Shown here one piece after another: positions 31,301-36,103 of a stretch of DNA of 64,000 bases. Source of the DNA: Symbiodinium natans. Its lineage: Eukaryota > Sar > Dinophyceae > Suessiales > Symbiodiniaceae. Every line of letters starts with the position of its first letter. Within the stretch, counting starts at the first letter, position 1. Made by a program: the position numbers and the translations under genes. The notes beneath the pieces are model-generated. The model was not told the origin of the DNA. It did not search any database and worked only from the letters and a program-made list of their open reading frames with translations. The DNA lies in contig CAJNDS010000110.1 of the NCBI GenBank assembly GCA_905221605.1, forward strand, positions 82,001 through 146,000, in the 5' to 3' direction.

Positions 31301-32086
31301 AACTAAGGGCTTTGAGGGCCTTCAGGGGGGCCGCCTGGGTATACTCTCTGTAAACCGTCAGGACCCGGCTCATCCGAAAACCCTAGATCCTAAACCCTAA
31401 GACCCTCAATCCACATTTCAGGATACCCGAACTTACGTGGTCCGCGTATGGAGAACTGCAGCTTGCGGCGTGAATAGTGGAAGCCGCGCTGCAACAGTGC
31501 AATGGGCCGAGTAGTTGCTACCTATAAACTGTAAGCCAAGCTAGGGATCCCCAATCTCGCTGGAGCTCTAAACCTGTGAGCCCGCCTGAACCTGAACTGC
31601 TGTCGGCGAAATGGAAGTACAGACTCCAGAGCCTTCAACCGCACAGACCCTCAAAGCCTAGGCAGCTTCCCCCCCTCCCCTCCCCAAACCCTAAACCCTA
31701 AACCCTAAACCCTAAACCCTAAACCCTAAACCCTAAGAAAAAGCAACTAATGTGGGAGGACTGGGTCGACATCACTGAGATGATGTTGGGCAAGGCGTGG
31801 CTCTCTCAACTCCTGTAGGGAGTAGGGACTAGGGCTTAGGGTTTAAAGTTTACAGGGTTTAGGGTTTAGGGTGTAGGGTTTAGGGTTTTTTGGGGTAGTT
31901 TCGGGTAGTTTAGGGTTTAGGGTGCTTCTGAGCCCACTCTCGCCCTTTGTTGAAGGCGAAAGCAGCTGTACTTTCCCGCAGGTCCCCGATGGCTTCTCCT
32001 TCGTGCCGAAGCACAAGCACTCCCGCCTGCGCTTGTGGGCGAAGACGCGAAAACCCCCAACTTCAAACTCTTACCCTAAACCCTAA
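1313..32086 (+). CDS. DUS3: tRNA-dihydrouridine(47) synthase, DUS3-type (gene span, 20 visible exons)
   Basis: Flavoenzyme family that reduces uridine 47 of tRNA (and some mRNA uridines) to dihydrouridine. Seen exons: 1313-1373, 10705-10740, 12255-12292, 13474-13545, 15532-15585, 16031-16087, 16527-16605, 17078-17154, 17848-17920, 18184-18220, 18944-18991, 19469-19520, 20156-20188, 24755-24816, 25663-25713, 26815-26892, 27637-27676, 28238-28324, 31744-31794, 31982-32086. Joined in order they follow DUS3 colinearly: FMN-site [13 protein letters not shown], catalytic-Cys INCGCP, LKFRT with the flavin lysine, [13 protein letters not shown], then the DUS3-type C-terminal helices to FVPKHK. The N-terminal CCCH part is outside the window. 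Donors are GC in 12 introns, GT in 5, GA in 2; acceptors are AG, nearly always AG|G. Introns 1, 13 and 18 hold other genes or elements. Junctions at 17154, 17920 and 20188 are the least certain. Confidence 0.9.
1589..1593. repeat. Target-site duplication, left copy (TAGGG)
   Basis: The five bases before the left LTR match the five after the right LTR (10436-10440). Because the target is a 7-bp telomeric repeat, 12 bp is formally also possible. Confidence 0.8.
1594..1880 (-). repeat. 3' LTR (left copy)
   Basis: In element orientation it begins TGCGGAGCTGC and ends CCCCCCGTA, so the ends are TG...TA rather than TG...CA. It matches 10149-10435 over all 287 bp except base 1796 (t here, g at 10351). 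Confidence 0.95.
1795..1805 (-). other. Spliced-leader-like word in LTR
   Basis: On the - strand the LTR reads CATGTTTGGCTCAAG, whose last 11 bases equal the 3' end of the dinoflagellate spliced leader (TTTTGGCTCAAG). The other LTR has CTCACG here, so the only LTR mismatch falls inside this word. It may be a relic leader or chance. Confidence 0.35.
1881..1890 (-). other. Polypurine tract of the LTR element
   Basis: ACAGGGGGAG on the - strand abuts the TG start of the 3' LTR, the expected position for plus-strand priming. Confidence 0.8.
2251..3315 (-). CDS. LTR-element ORF3 (C-terminal part of the ORF2 protein)
   Basis: 354 codons from a GTG, open in the -1 frame relative to ORF2 and overlapping it by 223 nt. 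The N-terminal residues supply the second half (GDRCVFEH) of a CCCH finger whose first half lies in ORF2, so this is most simply the displaced C-terminus of ORF2. The remainder is charged and low-complexity, with several Lys/Glu-rich blocks and a basic [11 protein letters not shown]-like stretch that could act in nuclear targeting or RNA binding. It ends ANNRKKK. About 370 nt of untranslated sequence separates the stop from the 3' LTR. No family assignment beyond the finger. Confidence 0.75.
   Translation of the reverse strand: MRPVCSVWEVSFGDRCVFEHGVPLEEQRPRSPRTPPRDGPRRKSGANGGEKEISPEQFDDDEEDFMVYDEETKMTELLMEAISFLSGGKPDLARAEADPLFKLLKFTGDADQMDQEWVSWTTEMLTVLELLEVVKSYEVSLAEVEEWVNDLRIWYERANLGEEKDSKRGKKRSLERESSKDIPAEKGVVETSETEVAVEEEKKKVKKKRKAAAIEDPYTLMVPKPKKMPTIIEKGGSTSNVVASAVEKSSKTRTKSNVGGKTKKREKSQSPKKEEVVMVQDPEEKDRPSDADAPGSATANAELGQSCQAIEDAKREGLVSSIQRGVQDPVLTVSDLEYILLQLHLKIANNRKKK
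3093..5468 (-). CDS. LTR-element ORF2, CCCH-finger protein
   Basis: 791 codons. It overlaps the ORF1 stop (GTGA), and its frame is open upstream to 5537, so it could be entered by a -1 shift from ORF1 or started internally. The acidic, Gly/Glu-rich N-terminus is followed by a folded-looking region at about residues 160-380 with no family I recognise. Near the C-terminus are two complete CCCH fingers, CX9CX5CX3H (about 658-677) and CX8CX5CX3H (about 688-708), and the first two Cys of a third ([12 protein letters not shown]). The frame then runs out of register. One missing T in the run at about 3273-3277 accounts for the break. It may be an RNA-binding gag-like product. Confidence 0.8.
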   Translation of the reverse strand: MTSQVFSLPQPSRRAERSQKRARDGSVMVGSLAVGSTDEVLPGQGVAGQVNVSESAQVLPGQEVAGQETAPEGAVQISGEETDQKEGEGGSNELRGDGAKILDGCPVRNDLQQLLVKGLLTRIYWKVAVGKLPVGQRDCQKGSNKMDRNLVISMSSEGASEQDENLALEDDADQSMGDGAMVVLVYDPRTLIQSPTTDWVMRRGLTDRSVWPAMAYMAQRICAEMVQVDEMNAQLGTGALLFQRRDQGHYSDLHHSFHDNPCLPAVGNYPLSVMGALLSPGLEGEFKNTDKFGTAMEAIAYDWSRSPGMEVHIELMARVAKMVHPFLNLGAQGSVMVSEFLWQRGRARLMEFLQAATCADQLEALWRRMDDDADEEVDPSTAVLEVLGPEDAVLDQGNNESLIPIEDAGGETSGDTGGDGKAPEVSPEEETSSGSSRLADTRIFLWSVYSRVASNFSMQDRTTGKIFDSTKGYPGEGPNNDDNPSSKGNLPWISEDYLDEVVSKKMKRSADMDGFVPGSEGPLEKVEVENVTASKILMALWKKGHRVGYRRLCRLNASGCKAGAMKRPIKRVQKIGTRKAFTKMFNVFGSSQHGSGVGGKPIMKVVGPRPGFPAVLQAPNTDSTSGEGSSPQVHGNVHVEHNRPMDRYEAERLEKRKKGFCYWFGKGKDRCKFGDDCKFIHSEDDVVLHSYWCKYYVAGRECFAGKDCGFSHDATGVRCVQFARSGKCRLVTGVSSSMVFRWKNRGQGLQGRPQGMVQGESLVQMVEKRRSLLNSSMMMRRILWFMTKRPR
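5465..10081 (-). CDS. LTR-element ORF1, WW/S1/CCCH multidomain protein
   Basis: 1,538 codons from ATG, 67 nt downstream of the 5' LTR. Domains in order: a long acidic disordered region; a WW domain at about 220-249 ([17 protein letters not shown] then KWTLP); a second disordered acidic block; an S1-type OB fold at about 667-730 ([20 protein letters not shown]); three CCCH fingers at about 970-990, 1062-1082 (both CX7CX5CX3H) and 1112-1133 (CX8CX6CX3H); a SAM-like helical stretch at about 1250-1295; and a basic Arg/Ser tail. S1 and CCCH modules bind RNA; WW binds proline-rich ligands. This is far larger than a usual gag and carries no protease or polymerase motif. The intact length argues for recent function. 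Confidence 0.9.
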   Translation of the reverse strand: MPSPKRWLQPASDGGQNGGAGNGAAESLGERSVLEEVIPGAEEHLEEALVAETPNVGMNPNVDMVSNTEAEGRAVSVSPKPGEKRNWDATGGIDREMEVTVLRVLHKHGYQPSTSTSGRMVDQESQTDLIGEVLQAARRPLNKIKRDPSSSSQGGGSSHEQKGADSFEAAPAAEYAMGEEEILQMEAERLQQLSEEEDEMRQVSERDGFRKDEHLIKACDGTTWEWHLHEDGRQYYYCLDTQESKWTLPVVGEKMKSDEVVGSPSGNELEMEAALDSSSSTPKTESTRAFQGSVNSLGEKDFSSTIRDSGPRAGGDAPTSGSPDEEEIPGNRADIAGAQHLDREGMGALSEGVAAVESVGPEEKIPNVEIGTVSAAEERVVDVVPVVQECGPGDLEDGGKRSCVATEEVSSFGAKIPAIQGEKEASGIAGDTEDLKNEAWSANDARVDAPDITWSAKEARVEVHMVLRSTGDCNNGAQVSAAADDGGSQVDALVQPEVSREERNDKGYTGANEAAVVNDGGNSPLEAMEPKEPAVEESVPAVDDRLNRPAVEEDLPAAEGVTKDSNDGSTPMKGEVLPSGSSPEVDTERTTADEAKPLAEKKGGPEIQEHKKDELVGLVEQDEQCDPKVKTKDAPGADDTEVVSEEHAKKVPRAGALESPGTHCYQEGDEIMGLVRCINGYGAFLDLGDLNVLIPAEGNNTCQFRFGDTVNGTVKLVEDDGTIILDTFLVLEEDVEDSSSTLRKWKPSGWSTWWTNSWYAGQWYQDSNGQWDWKQEEEQSDEELVVQELSSEEREERQLYGEKIYKALLENGNEEEAYVGKITGMLLGRPMEDLQECVADQAFLNAEARRAYGILQNDGWKPDGTESTGLGKLTTFSRKQYHNALFELACRKRRFTRPVVGEAVATVLNQGEDEFWNALWLDTKLFLQELDGAVQSMSKRENKPMEAYMDPDQYKKAHMTPQTVSPGYSKLCKFFNKGRCRNGDGCPYEHRRYGEGWPGGGSTDPKNSQEADDEDGNIGDPPTEEGTVDEAQQEREDLAFRAKYNFGKGASKGEPTSGEPKGRLCLYYNQGGCKYGTTCRYLHNDDIALEGTWEPGKSWDNASRKSLRDAGFHHCCFDYYLRGRCRKGSNFCKYSHDEMSEERLALLKHLVQVANQVRFEKERGWEITDRSTFQPPASGGAESSSSSAPKALQMTNVSQKDGEKGILDEAEADEQKNSVAASTGTRLQNPEEPIENWMSRNAHLWVYTPHVSEVMITLGVTNVSDLQEFIFVEDLVDKGINKVTACKILQLVGDVRYRPGGPEKAVPSDASVRVQQSSGNKGTGRAAVRTLTQVREAEDSGAKTMPRGSYRELFDKVRYRDGWTLAQRSPLCVQKLRLVGVGMPPVNPPTKKYRSRSNPVRRGRPLLDKKQVRQVPRSRSQRRVQPAEVVEKPKPLELKPRGGLSYRFSRAWADVVDDDEQAEALVSYAASSSDSSEEETNAVQRLKEIFLQERDSQRTANRGNVPQSGSSGSNDGPKKSVHLGEGRDKASRGRPAKK
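10136..10148 (-). other. Primer-binding site, tRNA-iMet anticodon arm type
   Basis: Directly after the 5' LTR the - strand reads GGTTATGAGCCCA. This is complementary to the initiator-tRNA-Met anticodon arm (UGGGCUCAUAACC), not its 3' end. Drosophila copia is known to prime from a half-tRNA-iMet at the same arm, so this supports a Ty1/copia ancestry. Confidence 0.8.
10149..10435 (-). repeat. 5' LTR (right copy)
   Basis: 287 bp, identical to 1594-1880 except base 10351. It ends directly against TAGGGTTTAGGG. Confidence 0.95.
10436..10506. repeat. TTTAGGG tract, right flank of LTR element
   Basis: About ten perfect heptamers. They are the continuation of the telomeric tract at 1562-1593 that the element interrupted. 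Its first five bases are the right TAGGG duplication. Confidence 0.95.
10705..10740 (+). CDS. DUS3: DUS3 exon
   Basis: 36 nt encoding (G)[11 protein letters not shown](G). AG|GC acceptor and GC donor; phase 1 at both ends. Confidence 0.88.
11043..11094. repeat. CCCTAAA tract inside DUS3 intron 2
   Basis: About seven heptamers. With the TTTAGGG/TTTCGGG block at 11212-11325 it frames a 120-nt segment in which I see no exon. Confidence 0.85.
11870..12235. repeat. CCCTAAA array before DUS3 exon at 12255
   Basis: Long array with degenerate edges (CCCTAAG, CCCGAAC) and a perfect core at about 12000-12180. It ends about 20 nt before the acceptor. Confidence 0.9.
12255..12292 (+). CDS. DUS3: DUS3 exon
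   Basis: 38 nt encoding (G)[12 protein letters not shown], the GEMA motif of DUS3. GT donor. Confidence 0.87.
12889..12989. mobile_element. MITE family A, copy 2
   Basis: GGATGTTCCCCCTGATACGA at the left and the inverted AAGGACTGTTAGTA...GAACATCCCAA at the right; about 100 bp, in DUS3 intron 3. Confidence 0.75.
13474..13545 (+). CDS. DUS3: DUS3 exon
   Basis: 24 codons including [18 protein letters not shown], typical of DUS3. The exon ends CAG|GC and joins in phase to VAGGD. Confidence 0.92.
13892..14092 (-). CDS. Possible antisense coding relic, unidentified
   Basis: An open - strand stretch of 66 codons inside DUS3 intron 4. Its composition is protein-like ([20 protein letters not shown], later a stop after EILQA) and unlike the telomere-derived ORFs. 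It could be the 3' end of an old gene or retrocopy. No start codon other than TTG and no family recognised, so treat as speculative. Confidence 0.3.
   Translation of the reverse strand: MSALPAKNHDEEERVLKQLYRACLSELAWRNQSYNAAAKTMLQGGNSMRTTHIDPMVSTLQEILQA
14403..14506. mobile_element. MITE family A, copy 3
   Basis: TTGGGATGTTCCCCCTCGTA ... GGACTGTTAGTATAAGGGGA, ending TTCCCAA; in DUS3 intron 4. Confidence 0.75.
14820..14921. mobile_element. MITE family C, copy 1
   Basis: CCTAGTAGTAGAGTAGGTAA at the left; GGTTACTTGACAACTAAGG at the right. About 100 bp, foldback, with near copies at 32840 and 61031. Confidence 0.75.
15290..15475. mobile_element. Foldback element, GGGTAGTTGCAT family
   Basis: Left arm GGGTAGTTGCATAATCCCTG with GGGCCC; right arm GGGCCCATGCAACTACCC. 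A partial relative lies at 46985-47075. Confidence 0.6.
15532..15585 (+). CDS. DUS3: DUS3 exon
   Basis: 18 codons, [18 protein letters not shown], phase 0 at both ends. GC donor. Confidence 0.9.
15803..15890. repeat. CCCTAAAA octamer array
   Basis: Eight to nine copies of an 8-bp variant of the telomeric unit (TTTTAGGG on the other strand), in DUS3 intron 5. Confidence 0.9.
16031..16087 (+). CDS. DUS3: DUS3 exon with catalytic cysteine
   Basis: Encodes [19 protein letters not shown]. The Cys of the GCP motif is the family's active-site acid. An alternative acceptor 3 nt later would drop the Gln. Confidence 0.93.
16527..16605 (+). CDS. DUS3: DUS3 exon
   Basis: Encodes [20 protein letters not shown] and VRCASV. 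The RRGAGS stretch corresponds to the family's KxGxGxxL loop. GC donor. Confidence 0.92.
17078..17154 (+). CDS. DUS3: DUS3 exon
   Basis: Encodes (G)[19 protein letters not shown] and continues to FRD. The Lys of LKFRT aligns with the flavin-contacting lysine. The 3' end is uncertain by a few codons. Confidence 0.9.
17848..17920 (+). CDS. DUS3: DUS3 exon
   Basis: Encodes [20 protein letters not shown] and SWGV. A GA donor at 17921 keeps phase into ALVLHGR. Confidence 0.85.
18184..18220 (+). CDS. DUS3: DUS3 exon
   Basis: 37 nt encoding [11 protein letters not shown] and two bases of Arg. The His of LHGR is a conserved flavin-pocket residue. Confidence 0.88.
18944..18991 (+). CDS. DUS3: DUS3 exon
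   Basis: Encodes [15 protein letters not shown] after completing Arg. GT donor. Confidence 0.9.
19469..19520 (+). CDS. DUS3: DUS3 exon
   Basis: Encodes [17 protein letters not shown], matching the P-x-G-N/C-G-D strand. The intron before it has reversed telomeric polarity (CCCTAAA first, TTTAGGG last). Confidence 0.88.
19976..20090. mobile_element. Foldback element, CTATATAGTATATACTT family
   Basis: AAGGGTCCACGTACCTATAT ... ATATAGGTACATGGATCCTT: long inverted arms containing TATATAGTATATACTT. Related degenerate copies lie at about 15000-15115 and 46835-46925. Confidence 0.65.
20156..20188 (+). CDS. DUS3: DUS3 exon
   Basis: 33 nt encoding [11 protein letters not shown], which fits between NWEE and VMVGRGAL in phase. 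The boundary could be 3 nt shorter. Confidence 0.7.
20239..20327. repeat. CCCTAAA array at start of DUS3 intron 13
   Basis: About twelve perfect heptamers on the CCCTAAA strand. Polarity is opposite to most intron starts. Confidence 0.93.
20453..20607. repeat. CCCTAAG heptamer array
   Basis: Locally homogenised variant of the telomeric unit (last A replaced by G), with CCCTAAAT interruptions. Confidence 0.88.
21000..22140. other. Intron 13 interior, no gene seen
   Basis: 21000-21560 is AT-rich relative to its surroundings with no credible coding signal. 21570-22140 is mixed-polarity degenerate telomere-like words (CCCCCTGAAGC, GGTTTAGGGGTC). Confidence 0.6.
22520..22604. repeat. Perfect 38-bp-arm hairpin
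   Basis: Arms 22520-22557 and 22567-22604 are exact reverse complements around a 9-nt loop (CAAGTTGTA). A transcript of DUS3 intron 13 would carry a pre-miRNA-sized hairpin here. It may instead be a young foldback MITE. Confidence 0.92.
22808..22960. mobile_element. 153-bp imperfect palindrome
   Basis: Ends ACACGTGATTTTGAGAAAA / TTTTCTCAAAATCACGTGT, centre TCGA. The arms contain repeated GGTCCAGTTTC words and differ at only a few positions. Probably a foldback MITE. Confidence 0.85.
23226..23875 (+). CDS. Small nested gene, unknown function (four exons)
   Basis: Proposed exons 23226-23299, 23358-23406, 23573-23628 and 23671-23875 join in phase from ATG to TGA. Exon 1 reads [20 protein letters not shown]; exon 3 has a CxxC pair ([10 protein letters not shown]); exon 4 has a charged helix ([20 protein letters not shown]). 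Just past the stop, another frame encodes a basic PPKKRK stretch and an Ala/Ser tail up to 23957, so the true C-terminus may be reached by a 1-nt shift. Donors are GC, GT and GA. It lies in DUS3 intron 13. The segment is GC-rich and its introns lack telomeric tracts, unlike the host gene. Family unknown; exon chain is inference. Confidence 0.42.
24755..24816 (+). CDS. DUS3: DUS3 exon
   Basis: Encodes [25 protein letters not shown] is the FMN phosphate loop. Ends AAAAG|GC. Confidence 0.94.
24830..25140. repeat. TTTGGGG/TTTTGGGG-rich array after DUS3 exon
   Basis: Degenerate G-rich telomere-like array following the donor of intron 14. Any ORFs here are repeat artefacts of the GFGVWG type. Confidence 0.9.
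25663..25713 (+). CDS. DUS3: DUS3 exon
   Basis: Encodes [16 protein letters not shown] and two bases of Thr. GC donor. Confidence 0.93.
26248..26301. repeat. Pair of AACGTT-centred palindromes
   Basis: GGTTTTTTAACGTTAAAAAA(CC) at 26248-26269 is a perfect palindrome. A second, one mismatch, lies at 26278-26301. Confidence 0.85.
26455..26545. mobile_element. Dispersed repeat D (CTCCCGGGTCTAG), copy 2
   Basis: Shares GGCACCCTT...CTAGGTTACTCCCGGGTCTAG with 881-955 and 51787-51904. The 51.8 kb copy shows both inverted ends. Confidence 0.6.
26815..26892 (+). CDS. DUS3: DUS3 exon
   Basis: Encodes [20 protein letters not shown] and LLEWL, a DUS3 C-terminal signature. GC donor in CTGCA|GC. Confidence 0.95.
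27320..27390. mobile_element. Dispersed repeat E, copy 1
   Basis: GGAGTACTATACT...AAAAAGTATATACTT...CCAGGGT, shared with 58232-58322. Confidence 0.55.
27637..27676 (+). CDS. DUS3: DUS3 exon
   Basis: Encodes [20 protein letters not shown] occurs at both ends of the following intron. Confidence 0.92.
28238..28324 (+). CDS. DUS3: DUS3 exon
   Basis: 29 codons including [22 protein letters not shown] donor at 28325. Confidence 0.92.
29045..29110. repeat. TA/TACA microsatellite upstream of ankyrin gene A
   Basis: AT-rich dinucleotide run. The preceding 28920-29040 is AAT/CTAAGT-rich low complexity. Confidence 0.85.
29493..31172 (+). pseudogene. UBL-ankyrin repeat gene A, one frameshift (nested in DUS3 intron 18)
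   Basis: Exons 29493-29567, 29671-29878 and 30221-31172 join in phase. The N-terminus ([20 protein letters not shown], then [16 protein letters not shown]) forms the ubiquitin-like module usual in Symbiodiniaceae ankyrin proteins. About nine ankyrin repeats follow. At about 30684 the text AACCACGTCGCACAGC lacks one C compared with AACCACCGTCGCACAGC in a downstream sister repeat (about 30978), shifting the frame by one base. Reading resumes cleanly at 30693 and runs to the stop. Two adjacent repeats around 30760-30930 are almost identical at DNA level, a recent tandem duplication. It could be a young pseudogene or a consensus error. Function probably protein binding. Confidence 0.8.
31744..31794 (+). 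CDS. DUS3: DUS3 exon
   Basis: 17 codons, [17 protein letters not shown]. Starts right after a CCCTAAA tract; ends AAG|GC. Confidence 0.92.
31982..32086 (+). CDS. DUS3: DUS3 terminal exon
   Basis: Encodes [20 protein letters not shown] and 14 more residues. If unspliced, the stop TAA lies inside CCCTAAACCCTAA, so the C-terminus is YPKP from telomeric repeat. A further splice soon after KHKHS is possible. Confidence 0.85.
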   Translation, partial: VPDGFSFVPKHKHSRLRLWAKTRKPPTSNSYPKP

Positions 32087-32391
32087 ACCCTAAACCCTAA
32101 ACCCCAAACCCTAACCCTAACCTGAACCCTGTTCCGCTTTCTGGGGAGCCGAGATGCCCCTTCACCAATCTTAGGCCAAACCCTAAACCCTAAACCTTTA
32201 ACCCTTCACCCTCAGCCCTAAACCCTAAACCCTGCGCCGCTCCACTTTAATGGTCGAAGCGGCTTTCGGGCTAGGGGTTTGCGAGGGGGTTGGGCATTGG
32301 CAGCGCTTGAGGGATGGAACTAGTACTAAGGATACTTCGGATGCGTTGGCATATGGGGCTTTCCGAAACAGGTTTTTGGGTTTAGGGTCTA

Positions 32392-32492
32392 GGGGGTTTC
32401 CGAAACTAGGCGTACCTTATTGGAGTCCTAATTATAAGGGAATCTTAGTATTTGGGTTTATATTAGGTGGTCCCTTACTTTCGTAAACCCCC
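32392..32492. mobile_element. MITE family B, copy 1
   Basis: GGGGGTTTCCGAAACTAG ... TTTCGTAAACCCCC inverted ends, opposite orientation to copies at 37511 and 50768. Confidence 0.7.
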
Positions 32493-32839
32493 ATATAGGG
32501 CCTCGAGTAGATAGGGTTGAGGGTTGAGGGTTGAGGAGGTTGATAGGGTTCAGAGTGACATGGACTCTTACCCCTTTTCTACCCCAAATAGAATCGAATC
32601 CCCTTGACGGGACCCTTAAACGGGTACCCCTATCGGAAGCCCAGATAACCCCTGAGGTCCCTCATAAGGGTCCCTCCTTTCGTCCCTTGAGTAACTCATT
32701 CCAGGTCCAATGCCTACCAGCCTGAGGGGGGCGCGGCCGAAGCCAAGGTGGATTGTTTCCGGGGCATCAGCTTGCCGTGTGCTTTGGGTCAGGCAGGCCG
32801 TAAGACTGTAGCTTCGGGCTCTTCGCTGGGTAGAAGAAG

Positions 32840-32942
32840 CCTAGTAGTAGAGCAGGTAACCTTGAACCTTTTTGGGGTAGTGTAATCCCCTTATAATCCC
32901 AAAGGTTAACCTTTAGTTCCCCCAGGTTATTGGACAACTAGG
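32840..32942. mobile_element. MITE family C, copy 2
   Basis: CCTAGTAGTAGAGCAGGTAA ... TTGGACAACTAGG. Confidence 0.75.
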
Positions 32943-33651
32943 GAAGAGAGAAACAGAGAGAGAAGGAGAGAGAAGCTGATATACTTTTGCCTACTTGATG
33001 TTGTGCGACGGCTGTCTCGAGGCTTCACAGGTGCAGGCAGAAACCCTAGACGTCCTAGACTCTCACTCCCAGTGCAGGGCCTCCATAAAACCGGTAACTT
33101 AAAACCCTACACCCGAACCCCTAACCCTATATCAGCCCTCACAACCCTATAAGCTTGCTGTAATAGTGTCCCGAAGCCATCAAGACTCACACCAAACGGG
33201 ACTTGAAAGGCGGAGGATGATGGCGCGGCTGGATGAGAGCCGGTTCGCTCTTGGGCGGGCGCAGATCGGCGCTCGTGGGTTTGGGGTTGCCCCACACACA
33301 CATAATTATACATACACACGTATATACATATATATATATGTATATACACACCCTCTGAAGAAAGCAAAGTAACATAACACGTAAAGGACCTTATAAGTAC
33401 ATAGTTTGAACTTAGAATCTGTTTGTCGCGCTGTCGAATAAGAGGTTAGGTGTGGGGGAGGGGTTGCTTAGGAGGTTCACCCTGAGGTTTAGGGTTCAGG
33501 GTTGAGGGTTAGGGGGTTCAGAGATGTTCAGGGTCCATACTTGACCAGAGTAGCCACGATACGCTGGAACGCGCAGCTGTTGACACAGTTCCCTCAACCT
33601 AAACCCAATAAGTAGAAACCCACCTGCCCACACACCAGTCCCATCAACGCA

Positions 33652-33748
33652 ATTTGAAACTAGGGGACCCCTGAAATAGACCCCCCAAATGGCAGGATCC
33701 TCTTCCAATAAGGACCCCAACAAGGTACCCCTAATATCGAACGCCTCC
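33652..33748. mobile_element. MITE family B, diverged copy
   Basis: Shares GACCCC...AATAAGGACCCCAACAAGGTACCCC with 37511-37609, but the ends are degraded. Confidence 0.55.
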
Positions 33749-34145
33749 AAACAGTCAGGGTTCAGGAGGGAGGTGGACAGGGACCTCTCGGGCCTTCACA
33801 TTTTCAAAGCTTGGGGTCTGTTAGGGGGCTCCAGTTGGGGTTTGTTCTTATTTGACAGCTCACTTCGGAAATAGGTCTTGAGGCAGAAGAGTCTACTATA
33901 TGAATATGATAGAAGTGCATAACTATATACATATATATGTATATATATATGTATATGTACATACACATATACATATACATATGTACACATATGTTTCTTT
34001 TACATGTCTTACTTCAGCAGGTCTGGAAGGTCTGGGCTACGGTCCTCTTCCATTCTAGGATCCTTAAGGGGGACAACCCGCAGTTCGTCTTTCCTCTGAG
34101 GTTCTCCCTGGACAGCCACCCCCCCCCCCGTGGAGAACCCAGTAG

Positions 34146-34230
34146 TTGGGTTTAGGGTTTAGGGTTTAGGGTTTAGGGTTTAGGGTTTAGGGTTTAGGGT
34201 TTAGGGTTTAGGGTTTAGGGTTTAGGGTTT
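34146..34230. repeat. TTTAGGG array
   Basis: About twelve perfect heptamers. Confidence 0.95.
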
Positions 34231-35702
34231 ATGGGGTTAGAGTTTAGGGTCTAGGGCTTTGGGTTGACGAACCCTGAGCCCTCCAAAAAAGGACCTAGTT
34301 TCGACCCGTGCGTTGGCTTTGTTGAGCGGCGCTGCTTGTGCCAACTCGGCGCGAACAGATAAGACTTCCGGAATCGCAGCGCAAGCGAGTGGGGAGACCG
34401 CTTAGCTTAAGCTTTGAAGCCCTTGAGCAGATTCCTGGACAGTATATAGTAGACCCTAAACCCTAAACCCTAAACCCTAAACCCTAAACCCTAAACCCCC
34501 ATGTGGGCAATTATCAAACATGCGGTCCCCAGCGCGGGTGTTCCCGAAGCAGTTCTCCAATGTACAGCCGAGCATCTTGTGTCCAGCTGTCTGAGTCTTG
34601 ACATGGAGCTGTAGAGGGATGGGAGGGTTTCCAGTTCAATGTTGTGCTGGCTTTAGTAAGGCCCCTCCCCCCCAAACAAACCCTAAACCCTAAACCCTAA
34701 AACAAATCTGAGACCCTCCATAAGAAAATGACCATCCGCAAGCCTCAGGCCCGCCCAAGGCCCTCAGGGCCTCAAGCCTTAAGGACCTTAAGGCCAGAAG
34801 CTTTCCTGCCATTGCTACGGGTTTAGGGTTTAGGGTTTAGGGTTTAGGGTTTAGGGTTTTGGGTTTAGGGCCAACTCTGCGCCTGTGTATTATGAGGGTG
34901 ACGCAACCAAATCTATTGAACCCTGAACGACCTCTCACGAGATTTGTTTGGAGCCTTGTTTCGTAATAAAGTTCAATAAGGCTTTAGGTGGAACCGGCCG
35001 GGCTTAGATTCTTGGATTCTCCGGGTTCTTGCTCTTTAATATGGAAGATTCCTGGAGCCCAAGGCCCTAAGGGCCTTGCGCCCTCAGGACCTTAAGGCCT
35101 GAAGCTTTCCTGACAAAACCCTCAGACTGCTTTATCCTGTAACCCTAAACGGCCTAAACACAAACCCTTAAAAAAAAAAAAAAAAAAAAACCTCCGGAAA
35201 TAAACTTGTGAATAAAGCGGGGATCCCAAACAAACTGAGTTCGCAGAGCAATTCCGGAAAACTTGTAATTACACACGGTAGCTTGAATAAAGCCAGGCCA
35301 ACATTCTGTTGGGCAGAATCTAAGGATCCGGTTCTTGCGGCTCCCATACTTTGGGGCCCACGCAAAGGTAGTCCAGCGACAGTGAAGGGGTCTGCTGCAG
35401 GCCAGAAAAATACCGGTAAGTAAGACCAGTGGGCCTTGTGTTCCAAGACCCTGAAGGAATCAGCGCACGTGGCCCCTGGGCATTGGCATAGGGATGCAGT
35501 CTCCGTTATCTTAGGGATTTTGGGAACAATTTTTCATTTGGGGTACTATAATTCCAAAGAAACAGCTCAAATTATGATTTGTGCAAGGGTTCCAAGATCA
35601 GTCTAGTCATGGCGACCCAGACAGCAACACAGTCATGCTAGACCCCGTGCTCGACAGCTCTGAGACAACAAAGGAGCGGGTGGTAGCTGCCCAATGTCGC
35701 AC

Positions 35703-35850
35703 CTCCCTAAACCCTATAAACCCTAAACCCTATAAACCCTAAACCCCATAAACCCTAGAAACCCTAAACCCGATAATTCCTAAACCCTATAAACCCTGAA
35801 CCCTATAAACCCTAAACCCAATACACCCTAAACCCTGTAAACTAAACCCC
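35703..35850. repeat. CCCTATAAA variant array
   Basis: Alternating CCCTAAA and CCCTATAAA units, about 14-16 bp higher-order period. Confidence 0.85.
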
Positions 35851-36103
35851 AGAAACAAAAGGGAGCCTTCAACAGTTGACCTAGCAGTCACCCTGGCGTT
35901 CTGCTTCTCTCCCTTGGAGCTCGAGGTGGTGGGTTTAGGGATTTAGATGGTTTAGGCGGTCAATGAGGCAACTTCTTCTTCAAGTTCAGTGTTTTGGGTG
36001 CATATTTCGGGCTTTGAGGGTTTAGGGTTTAGGGTTTAGGGTATATGTCTTGCTTTGAGGGTTGGAGTATTTTAAGTTAGGGCTTCGGTTTCGCGTGTCT
36101 GGC

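Noticed and set aside
34503-34620. 38-codon ORF from ATG
   Set aside because: Open on both strands and not supported by splice context. Could be chance.
35985-36010. Possible S5-pore exon (FSVLGAYFG)
   Set aside because: Attractive text just before a TTTAGGG tract, but its phase does not match the pore exon at 37370.
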